Below are positions 9,133 to 15,925 of a DNA stretch of 64,000 bases, one piece after another. The number at the start of each line of letters is the position of its first letter. Position 1 is the first letter of the stretch. The stretch lies in NCBI GenBank assembly GCA_963797265.1, contig CAWCOY010000002.1:62001-126000 (forward strand), written 5' to 3'. The position numbers and the translations under genes are program-made. Source of the stretch: DASUPK01 sp963797265 (GTDB taxonomy: Bacteria > Actinomycetota > Thermoleophilia > Solirubrobacterales > 70-9). A model generated the notes under the pieces. That model saw nothing but the letters and a program-made list of their open reading frames with translations. It was not told the DNA's origin and did not search any database.

Positions 9133-9864
9133 TTAGGACAGCGTTGAGAGCGCCAGCGCGACGGCGAAGCCGAGCGTCGTCACCAGGCCCGCCGGCCGCC
9201 CCGACTCGCTCCTCGCCTCCGGAATCATCGAGTCGATCAGCATCACGATCAGAGCACCGGCCGCGAAGCCATCGATCAGCGCCTTGAAGTCACCGGATGT
9301 CGCGTCCGCGATCGCGTAGCCGATCACGGTGAAGACCGTGCAGATCACCGCCACCGCCAGCCAGAGCCTGATGATGGACCGCCGGCTCCTGCCGGCGTGA
9401 TGCATGTCAATGGCTGAGCCAATCGCCTCGGGCAGGTTGGACACGAAGATCGCGACCAGCAGCCCGACGCTCACGCCCTCCCCGGCCGCCAGCCCGATGC
9501 CGAGGGCCGTCTGCTCCGGCACCCCATCCAGAAAAGCTCCCAGCGCCAGAGCTGTCCCGGCGCCGGGTCCGGCCTCACGCCGCCCGGGCCGCCCGCGGCT
9601 GCCACCGTGCCTGCGAGCCAGAGCCCCATCCAGCAGGAAGTAGGTCAGCGCCCCCACCCCAAGCCCGATCGCCGTGATCCCAAGCCCACCCGTCTGCGCT
9701 CCTTCGAGGGAGAGCTCGAAGCTGATTGCGCTGATCAGGGCGCCCGCGCCGAAGGCGAGCACGAGGCCGACCAGCACCTTGGGCCATCGCCGAGCGAAAG
9801 CCAGAAGGGCCCCGGCGACCAGCGATGACGCCGCCAGGGCACCCCAGCCGAGCGCGCCAATCAT
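9133..9864 (-). CDS. ZIP-family metal transporter-like membrane protein
   Basis: A 243-residue membrane protein with about eight hydrophobic helices. The loop SRGRPGRREAGP sits between helices 3 and 4, as in ZIP/GufA proteins. The usual metal-site motif of helix 4 (HxxPEG) reads LDGVPEQTALG here, and that of helix 5 reads SNLPEAIGSA, so the canonical His is replaced by Asp and the metal site is atypical. The family imports divalent cations into the cytoplasm; substrate and even transport activity are uncertain. It is divergent from the MBL-fold gene with only 20 bases between them. Confidence 0.75.
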   Translation of the reverse strand: MIGALGWGALAASSLVAGALLAFARRWPKVLVGLVLAFGAGALISAISFELSLEGAQTGGLGITAIGLGVGALTYFLLDGALARRHGGSRGRPGRREAGPGAGTALALGAFLDGVPEQTALGIGLAAGEGVSVGLLVAIFVSNLPEAIGSAIDMHHAGRSRRSIIRLWLAVAVICTVFTVIGYAIADATSGDFKALIDGFAAGALIVMLIDSMIPEARSESGRPAGLVTTLGFAVALALSTLS

Positions 9865-9884
9865 GATGGTTCACCTGGCGCACG

Positions 9885-10637
9885 ATGGACCAGCTCACCT
9901 ACATCGGCCACGCGACCACGCTCCTTCGGCTCGACGGAGTCTCGATCCTCACGGATCCGATGCTGCGCGGGTGGCTGGGGCCGCTGCGGAGGGAGGGTCC
10001 CCCACCGGGCCCCGGCGTTGCGGAGATCTCTGACCTCGTCCTCATCTCGCACCTGCACCGCGACCACCTCGACCTCCGCTCGCTGCGCCGTGTCAGCGAC
10101 GCCACTCCGGTGGTCGTTCCGCGGGGCGGCGGCCGGTGGGCGGCAAAGGCGGGCGCCGCGGACATCCGGGAGGTCGCGGTCGGCGAGACCGTCTCGGTCG
10201 ACGGCGTCGAGTTCACGGGCGTGCGGGCGGTGCACGACGGCTACCGGGACTTCCACCGGGGCTCGCAGATCGAGGCGCTCGGGTATCTGATCCGCCGTGG
10301 CGGTCGCACGGTCTACTTCGCCGGCGACACCGATCTGTTCCGGGAGATGTCGGAGCTCGGCGCGGTGGATCTGGCGCTCCTCCCGATCTGGGGCTGGGGT
10401 TGGTACGTCGGCGAAGGGCATCTCGACCCCGAGCGGGCCGCGCGGGCGCTGGAGCTGATTCGGCCTCGGGTCGCCATCCCGATCCACTGGGGGACCTTCT
10501 ATCCGGCCGGCCTTCGGTGGCTGCGGCCGGGCCCCCTCACCGACCCGGCCCGAGAGTTCGCGCGACTGGCGAGCCGGCTGGCCCCGGACGTCGAGGTGCG
10601 CGTCGTCGAGCCCGGCTCCGAAACAACCCTCGAGTGA
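9885..10637 (+). CDS. MBL-fold metal-dependent hydrolase (UlaG/NAPE-PLD-like)
   Basis: A 250-residue metallo-beta-lactamase fold protein. YIGHATTLLRLDGVSILTDP opens the fold, the metal motif H-L-H-R-D-H lies at residues 56-61, and further ligands appear in GVRAVHDGY, VYFAGDTDLF and IPIHWGTFYP. The order and GHAT motif match the UlaG-like branch, which acts on phosphoesters, lactones or phospholipid-like substrates; the substrate here is unknown. There is no signal peptide, so it is cytoplasmic. Confidence 0.85.
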   Translation: MDQLTYIGHATTLLRLDGVSILTDPMLRGWLGPLRREGPPPGPGVAEISDLVLISHLHRDHLDLRSLRRVSDATPVVVPRGGGRWAAKAGAADIREVAVGETVSVDGVEFTGVRAVHDGYRDFHRGSQIEALGYLIRRGGRTVYFAGDTDLFREMSELGAVDLALLPIWGWGWYVGEGHLDPERAARALELIRPRVAIPIHWGTFYPAGLRWLRPGPLTDPAREFARLASRLAPDVEVRVVEPGSETTLE

Positions 10638-10649
10638 GGGTCTCCGGGG

Positions 10650-11051
10650 CTAGCCGACGATCTTCGCCTTGGCCCGCTCGAACTCCTCGTCCGAGAGCTT
10701 GTTCCGGTCATGCAGCTCAGCGAGCTTGGCGAGCTCATCCACCGCCGAGCCGCCGCCGCCTGATCCGGCGGTCTGCTGGATGTAGGCGTCGAGCTGCTTC
10801 TGCTGCTCCTGCTGCTGCGCCACCGCGCGCTCGCGCATTCCCTCGCCGCGCGCGATCAAGTAGACGAGCGCCGCCAGGAACGGGACGAAGATCAGGAAGA
10901 TCGTCCAGGCGGCCTTCCCCCATCCGGACAGCTGATGGTCGCGGAAGAGGTCGCCGATGATCACGAACAGGATCATCAGCCAGGCCGCGAACAGAAACAC
11001 CTCGAGGACGGTCAGCAACGCCTGACCAAACGTGAAGTCGGCAAGGACCAT
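10650..11051 (-). CDS. two-TM protein with PLDc_N and SHOCT-like domains
   Basis: I start at the ATG at 11051 because GGAGGAG lies about 10 bases upstream. The 133-residue protein has two membrane helices (LLTVLEVFLFAAWLMILFVI and AAWTIFLIFVPFLAALVYLI) typical of the PLDc_N superfamily. A coiled, Gln-rich linker (RERAVAQQQEQQKQLDAYIQ) and Gly-rich spacer follow, then a SHOCT module at the end (LAKLAELHDRNKLSDEEFER). SHOCT modules are short oligomerisation elements. No enzymatic residues are visible. It converges with the MBL gene, 12 bases apart. Confidence 0.75.
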   Translation of the reverse strand: MVLADFTFGQALLTVLEVFLFAAWLMILFVIIGDLFRDHQLSGWGKAAWTIFLIFVPFLAALVYLIARGEGMRERAVAQQQEQQKQLDAYIQQTAGSGGGGSAVDELAKLAELHDRNKLSDEEFERAKAKIVG

Positions 11052-11351
11052 TTGGGTCTTCTCCTCCGCTCGGAAGCTAGTCACAGGAGCGTCCGTGCAC
11101 CCTGTGCGAGATCTGGTGCGACTGTATTGGATGCTGGACCGCCACCAGTGCGCGGCCTCCAGCTCGTCGACCCGGACAAATAGGAGTACTGTCGGTTAAG
11201 GCTGGCCCTGCGGCTAGATGCCCAGCGCGTGCCAGCCCTCTCTAGGGCGTCATCCCACCGGCCCGGTGGCTTCGCCTCTATCCGCCCGGCGGCTCAAGCC
11301 CTCTGGTTTCCGCGCGGACCCAAAAAGAGGACACGACGCAAGGAGACAACG
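11052..11351. other. intergenic region without a recognised gene
   Basis: About 300 bases between the divergent SHOCT protein and SnoaL-like genes. It must hold promoters for both. I see no long ORF with coding character, no repeat and no tRNA. The last 15 bases contain AAGGAGAC, the ribosome binding site of the next gene. Confidence 0.5.
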
Positions 11352-11738
11352 ATGGGCGCAAATGCAGACACAGTGAGAACCGGTTGGGATGCCTTCGCAG
11401 ACGGCGACATGGACGCAGCGGTAGCGACGACGAGCGAGCAGGCCAAGATCGTCGTCCCCGAGAGCCTGCCCTGGGGCGGCACCTACACCGGCCGGGCGGG
11501 CTTCAAGGAGATGATCGGCAAGTTCGTCTCGAACTTCGACGAGGTCCACCCGGAGCCGCAGCAGTTCCTCGAGGCAGATGACGGCCACGTGCTGGTCACG
11601 GTCTCCGGGGTCGGCACGACGAAGAGCGGCAACGAGCTCAGCGGAGACTCGATCTGGCTCTACAAGGTCGATGACGGCGAGATCTCCCACGCCGAGTTCT
11701 ACGGCGACACGGCGACGGCGGTCGAAGCACTCGCCTAG
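11352..11738 (+). CDS. SnoaL/NTF2-like protein
   Basis: Start ATG at 11352 with AAGGAGAC 6-7 bases upstream. The 128-residue product (MGANADTVRTGWDAFADGDM..) has the N-terminal helix pair and FLEADDGHVLVTVSGVGT strand order of the NTF2-like cone fold. Unlike the array members further on it lacks the ALEAAGLSE tail (it ends AVEALA), so it belongs to a different branch. The role is unknown; members are small-molecule binding proteins, isomerases or hydrolases. Confidence 0.75.
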   Translation: MGANADTVRTGWDAFADGDMDAAVATTSEQAKIVVPESLPWGGTYTGRAGFKEMIGKFVSNFDEVHPEPQQFLEADDGHVLVTVSGVGTTKSGNELSGDSIWLYKVDDGEISHAEFYGDTATAVEALA

Positions 11739-11866
11739 CCGGACGCGGTCCGAGCGACCCCCGCGAGCACTTCGGCTCGGCGGGGGTTGCTCGGGCGCTT
11801 GGGTGGCCGGACCTCGCCCCTCACGGCTGCATCCGGCACTCCACCTCAACAGGAAGGAACAGACTT

Positions 11867-12058
11867 ATGCCCACGATCTTGGTCATCAGCAACGAAAGTG
11901 CGAAGCACGACTCGGCCGTCCTGCTCGCGGAGAACGTTCAACCGGAGCACATGGCCAGCGACCACCACGCCGCCCAACTGGTCGAGCGCCTGGGATGGGC
12001 GGTTACCGACGCGAAGCAAGCAGAGGCGGAGGACTCCGGCCGCACCCGCTCCGGATGA
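11867..12058 (+). CDS. small hypothetical protein (63 aa)
   Basis: An ATG at 11867 is preceded by AGGAAGGAACAGACTT, a good ribosome binding site. The product MPTILVISNESAKHDSAVLL.. is acidic and soluble, with no signal peptide or membrane segment. I do not recognise a family. It lies between the SnoaL-like and GGDEF genes on the same strand. Confidence 0.5.
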   Translation: MPTILVISNESAKHDSAVLLAENVQPEHMASDHHAAQLVERLGWAVTDAKQAEAEDSGRTRSG

Positions 12059-12088
12059 ACCCGACTCCCATCCCCATGGGGTTCCTCC

Positions 12089-13183
12089 TTGGCGATAGGA
12101 TCGCTTGCCGGCGGCTTCGCGTTCGGTAGGGGAAAGGAATGGATTATCCGCTGGCGTTGGGATCGAAGAAGGCAGCAGGCCGATCAGGCGGCCTCGGCCG
12201 CCGACCAGACCTCGGCTGACGCAGATCAGACCGCCGCGGACACCGACCAGAGCGCGTCCGATCGAGACCAGGCTCAGGCTGACGCCGACCAGCGCTCATC
12301 AGAGCGAGACCAAGCCGCCGCTGACCGCGATCTGGCCTCCCAGCCGGCCGGCGATGCGGCGAGGATCCGAACCCACGAGCTCTCCCGCACCGAGCGGGCC
12401 GAGGGCACGCTCGACCGCCACGCCGCGACTCTCGTGCGAGCCCAGGTGTCCCTCGAGCGCGACACACTGGCCAAGCAGCGCGACGCTGTCGCCAGACGGC
12501 GCGACCGCGTGGCCGAGCAACGTGACCGAGTCGCCGAGGAGCACGACCGGGACATCAAGGGCATGGGCGAGGAGCTTGGCAGCGGTGACCCTCGTACAAG
12601 GAAGGCTATGGAGGCGTTGGCGGAGATGCGCGACAGGTCGGCTGCCTATCGCATGCGGGCGGCCGCGGATCGCGCCCGGGCCGCGAAGGACCGGGAGGTC
12701 GCAGCTGAGGACCGCAAGCACCTGCTCGCGGAATTGGAGCGGGCGCATATGGATGATCTCACCGGCACCTACCGGCGCGGCATGGGCGAGATAGCGCTGG
12801 TCAATGAGATTGAGCGCGCGCGGCGCTCCGGGCATGCTCTGTCGCTCGCCTACATCGACTGCGACGCCCTCAAGGCAGTGAACGATCGGAGAGGCCATGC
12901 GGCGGGCGACGATTTGCTCCGCGAGCTGGTCGCTGTGTTGCGCTCGAAGCTGCGCCCCTACGACCCCATCGTGCGATGGGGCGGGGACGAGTTCGTTTGC
13001 ACGATCTCCGACGCCGAACTGGACGAAGCGCGCCGGCGCTTCGAGGGCATTCGTGCGGCGCTGGTCGAAGCCACCGGGGAGGGCGTCACGGTGGGCCTTG
13101 CTGAGCTTGAAGAGAGAGACTCGCTCGAAATGCTGCTCGAACGCGCGGACGTCGCGCTGCTCGAATCCCGGCGCAGGCGGTAG
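12089..13183 (+). CDS. GGDEF-domain diguanylate cyclase with long coiled-coil N-terminus
   Basis: Residues about 30-230 are an Asp/Gln/Ala-rich heptad-like repeat (DQTSADADQTAADTDQSA..., then RDRVAEQRDRVAEEHDRD), a long predicted coiled coil. The C-terminal ~150 residues are a GGDEF domain: DDLTGTYRRGMGEIAL, YIDCDALKAVNDRRGH and the active-site RWGGDEFVCTI. The intact GGDEF signature suggests c-di-GMP synthesis. No membrane helix is seen. The frame opens at TTG 12089 without a good ribosome site; an ATG at 12139 in another frame has GGGGAAAGGA before it and would read MDYPLALGSKKA, so a frameshift near 12,170 or a misplaced start is possible. Confidence 0.82.
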   Translation: MAIGSLAGGFAFGRGKEWIIRWRWDRRRQQADQAASAADQTSADADQTAADTDQSASDRDQAQADADQRSSERDQAAADRDLASQPAGDAARIRTHELSRTERAEGTLDRHAATLVRAQVSLERDTLAKQRDAVARRRDRVAEQRDRVAEEHDRDIKGMGEELGSGDPRTRKAMEALAEMRDRSAAYRMRAAADRARAAKDREVAAEDRKHLLAELERAHMDDLTGTYRRGMGEIALVNEIERARRSGHALSLAYIDCDALKAVNDRRGHAAGDDLLRELVAVLRSKLRPYDPIVRWGGDEFVCTISDAELDEARRRFEGIRAALVEATGEGVTVGLAELEERDSLEMLLERADVALLESRRRR

Positions 13184-13190
13184 CCGTCCC

Positions 13191-13628
13191 ATGGCTATCC
13201 AACGGATGGATCACGTCGGCATCGTGGTTGACGACCTGGCAGCCGCGACAGAGTTTTTCGCCGAGCTCGGACTCGAGCTGCAGGGCGAGGGGTCCGTCGA
13301 AGGCCGCTCTGTGGACCGCATCGTGGGGCTCGATGGCGTCCGGACGGACCTTGCGTTCATGCAAACTCCGGACGGCAACGGACGACTCGAGCTGATCAAG
13401 TTCCACTCGCCGTCAAATCAGGGCGACAACCGGCACGAGCCGGCGAACACCCCGGGTATCCGCCACGTCACATTCGCCGTCGAGGACATCGAGGCCGTTG
13501 TTGCTCGCGTGCGAGCTCGCGGCGCTGAGCTCGTCGGCGAGCTCGAGAACTACGAGGACAGCTACTGGCTCTGCTACGTCCGCGGCCCGGAGGGGATCAT
13601 CATCGAGCTGGCGGAGCAAATCGGCTGA
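13191..13628 (+). CDS. VOC-family (glyoxalase/bleomycin-resistance-like) protein
   Basis: A 145-residue protein with two beta-alpha-beta-beta-beta modules: RMDHVGIVVDDLAAATEFFA and GIRHVTFAVEDIEAVVARVR. Candidate metal ligands are His near residue 8, Glu in GRLELIKFH, His in RHVTFAV and Glu in GIIIELAEQ. The pattern resembles methylmalonyl-CoA epimerase/glyoxalase-type VOC enzymes; substrate unknown. It starts 7 bases after the GGDEF gene and may be cotranscribed. Confidence 0.8.
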   Translation: MAIQRMDHVGIVVDDLAAATEFFAELGLELQGEGSVEGRSVDRIVGLDGVRTDLAFMQTPDGNGRLELIKFHSPSNQGDNRHEPANTPGIRHVTFAVEDIEAVVARVRARGAELVGELENYEDSYWLCYVRGPEGIIIELAEQIG

Positions 13629-13653
13629 CGCGTCGAGTCCGTTGCCGATCTAA

Positions 13654-13698
13654 TCGGGACGACTGGATTTGAACCATCGACCTTTCGGCCCCAGCCGA
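13654..13698 (-). repeat. tRNA-Pro(GGG)-like 3' fragment, copy 1 (degenerate putative att site)
   Basis: On the minus strand the bases read as the anticodon-to-acceptor part of a tRNA (TGGTTCAAATCCAGTCG type T-arm), with several mismatches and one base missing from the G-run relative to copies 2, 3, 4 and 6. There is no 5' half, so it is not a functional tRNA. It is the leftmost of seven same-strand copies and lies 168 bases beyond the 3' end of the HMG-CoA reductase gene. Confidence 0.7.
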
Positions 13699-13865
13699 GC
13701 GGATTCAGGCGTCTATGTGTCTCGGACCGTCCAGCGTTTCCTATGTGTCCTGGCCGTGGACGATCTGGACAGATAGGACGGAGGCACCCCCTTTCGGAAT
13801 CCAGCACTCTCCTTCCGCTGTTGGGCGTGGGGCTGCCTCGCGCGTCCCGTTCTGGTTCCGCGGAG

Positions 13866-15053
13866 CTATGGCCGGCTGCGGCCGTAGAGGTCGTGCGCCC
13901 GGACCCACTCTGCGACGACTATCGCCCAGCCGAGTGACAGCTCGCCGCAGAGCACCGTTGCGGCGACGATCTCGGCGAGCTTGCGAACCTTCCCGGTCCC
14001 GTAGCAATCAAGCAGCTCCAGGCATTCGCGCTGGGTTGCGAGCCCGGTGCCGCCGCCGTAGGTGGCGACGATCAGCGACGGGAGCGTGATCGAGGCGTAG
14101 TAGTCGCCGTTGGGCAGCAGCTCACTGAAGCCGAGGGCCGCTGAGGATTCGGCGACATTGGCTGCATCCTGGCCGGTGGCGATGAAAAGCGCGGCGATTC
14201 CGTTGGCGGACTGCAGGCCGTTGTTGTTGACCCCGGACATGAAGCCACCCAGGTTCGACACCTGGCGCGCCCGGAACAGCTCGGCGCCGCTCGTGTGCAT
14301 TTGCTCCTCGATCAGGGCGGCGGGCATCGTCGCCTCCGCAACCACCCGCTTGCCCCGCGTGCGCAACACGTTGACCTGCGAGCTCTTCTTGTCGGTGGCG
14401 AAGTTCGACTCCAGATAGAAGTTGGTGATGCCGTCGTAGTTGGAGGTGATCCACGTGCACGCCGCGGCGGTCGCCTTGCCGGTGAGGTTCTGGCCCGCGG
14501 CGTCGCCCGTCGTGTAGTCAAAGCGCGTAAATAGGATCCGGCTGGCTGAGTACTGCTCGATGCCGCGCAGCCGGCCGGTACGGGTGGTGGTTTCGGCCGC
14601 CCGCTTGATCTCCGCGAAGTGCTCGGTGAGCCACTCCCCGAACGCTCGTGCCTCGCGAGCGCTCTCGAACACGAAGGCGGGGGCGCGCTGCATTGCGTCG
14701 TCCAGGATCGTCGTCTTTACCCCGCCGGCCTCGCGCAGTGTCTTCATGCCGCGGTTGTAGCTCGCGACCAGCGTGCCCTCGCTCGTGGCCAGAGGAACGT
14801 AGAACTCGCCCTGTGCGTACTCCCCGTCCACGAGCAGGGGGCCGGCGATCCCGACCGGCACCTGCGCGACCCCGGTGAAGTGCTCGACATTGCCCGGGAG
14901 AATCGATGGATCGAAGGAGTAGTGGGAGACGTGCTCCAGTCCCGCGCCCGTCTGCTCACGTAAGAAGGCGCGGCGCGCCTCCGCGGCCTCGGGCGTGTAG
15001 TCGTTCTCGCGATCGCGCGGGATCTTCTTGCGCCGCGCACCGGGAATCGTCAT
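13866..15053 (-). CDS. hydroxymethylglutaryl-CoA reductase
   Basis: A 395-residue protein carrying the reductase signatures in order: GNVEHFTGVAQVPVGIAGPL, VPLATSEGTLVASYNRG with the catalytic Glu in ATSEG, the dinucleotide loop NATDKK-type motif (FATDKKSSQVN, catalytic Lys), GQDAANVAES and GGGTGLATQRECLELL. Known role: reduction of HMG-CoA to mevalonate. No other mevalonate-pathway gene is within the window, so it is either an orphan or supplies a pathway encoded elsewhere. It sits alone with a small gene between two tRNA-Pro fragments (copies 1 and 2), suggesting it arrived as cargo. Confidence 0.88.
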   Translation of the reverse strand: MTIPGARRKKIPRDRENDYTPEAAEARRAFLREQTGAGLEHVSHYSFDPSILPGNVEHFTGVAQVPVGIAGPLLVDGEYAQGEFYVPLATSEGTLVASYNRGMKTLREAGGVKTTILDDAMQRAPAFVFESAREARAFGEWLTEHFAEIKRAAETTTRTGRLRGIEQYSASRILFTRFDYTTGDAAGQNLTGKATAAACTWITSNYDGITNFYLESNFATDKKSSQVNVLRTRGKRVVAEATMPAALIEEQMHTSGAELFRARQVSNLGGFMSGVNNNGLQSANGIAALFIATGQDAANVAESSAALGFSELLPNGDYYASITLPSLIVATYGGGTGLATQRECLELLDCYGTGKVRKLAEIVAATVLCGELSLGWAIVVAEWVRAHDLYGRSRP

Positions 15054-15246
15054 CGCCTCCGCTCCTTGCGTGTGGGGTGTGATTCACCTCGCCCGAGTGT
15101 GACGCGCTGGACCTCCCTCGATGCCCGTGGTCGCTACGGACAACGGGTCCAGGGCCTCCACGGATGCCAGGTCTCGCCGTGCGGGTGATGATCGTGGGAC
15201 AGTTGGAGACACCAACTGGCGTATGTATCGGAAAGAGGTGGTGTAA

Positions 15247-15522
15247 ATGGCAGTCGCAGACAGGTCAGTAGAGCTGTCCGACCAGGTCCTCACGGAGATC
15301 AAGGAAGGGCAGGAGGCTGCGATCCAGGCAGTTCGCAACTTCACCGAGACCGTCGACAAGACGCTCGCCAACCAGAGCCCGTCCCAGGCCGAGCAGATCG
15401 TCGACTCGGCGCTGAAGATGGCGGACCAGCTGGTCGAGACCCAGTACACGTTCCTGAAGAAAGTCGTCCACAGCGCCGGCGAGTCGCTGGGCGTCGAGGA
15501 GTCCAGCGAAAGAAAGGAGTAG
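15247..15522 (+). CDS. small helical protein, phasin-like by appearance
   Basis: A 91-residue acidic protein (MAVADRSVELSDQVLTEIKE..) that is entirely amphipathic-helix-like, with a GAAAGAGGTGG ribosome site upstream. Its size and helical pattern recall phasins or apolipoprotein-like granule proteins, but no PHA genes are nearby, so this is only a resemblance. It is divergent from the HMG-CoA reductase gene. Confidence 0.6.
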   Translation: MAVADRSVELSDQVLTEIKEGQEAAIQAVRNFTETVDKTLANQSPSQAEQIVDSALKMADQLVETQYTFLKKVVHSAGESLGVEESSERKE

Positions 15523-15703
15523 GGCGCGGGGGCGTTGGCGCACTCATTTCCGGTAGGCGGCGGTGCTCCTACCATGCCACGTCGATGTCGTCGAGGATGG
15601 TCGCGATGCGAGTGGCGCTCGTGCCTGCATCCGGCCTGATCACCTCGTGGAGCTTCCAGGACGCTCCCGTGACCCCCTTGCGCGAAAAGCGAGAGCCTGA
15701 GCG

Positions 15704-15735
15704 GAAGTGCTGCTTTCCATGCAAAGCAGCACTTC
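15704..15735. repeat. HP1 palindrome, perfect 13-bp stem
   Basis: GAAGTGCTGCTTT and AAAGCAGCACTTC flank the six-base loop CCATGC, a perfect 13-bp inverted repeat. It is the best-formed member of the HP1 family and stands alone here, without an NTF2-like gene, about 75 bases from tRNA-Pro fragment copy 2. Confidence 0.85.
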
Positions 15736-15810
15736 AGACAGCCGACTGAATTGCCGCGGGGACGGTGGGGACGCAGGGGACGCCCTGCTCGCGGAGCTGA
15801 TCAGCGGTAG

Positions 15811-15852
15811 TCGGGGCGACTGGATTTGAACCAGCGACCTTTCGGCCCCCAG
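15811..15852 (-). repeat. tRNA-Pro(GGG) 3' fragment, copy 2 (putative att site)
   Basis: Minus strand, identical to copies 3 and 4 from the acceptor end through the anticodon loop (CTGGGGGCCGAA), then the match stops abruptly. No D-arm or 5' acceptor strand follows, so the tRNA is incomplete. The 3' end of the DUF6351 gene is 73 bases away. Confidence 0.85.
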
Positions 15853-15925
15853 ATCAGCGTTCTCCGCCGTTCGGTACCAGAGCAGTTACCAAGGGCCCTG
15901 CGCGCGCGTACGGGCCCGCTCCTGG

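Noticed and set aside
15247..15522. Naming the 91-residue helical protein a phasin
   Set aside because: Only the helical pattern fits; no PHA synthase or depolymerase is nearby.
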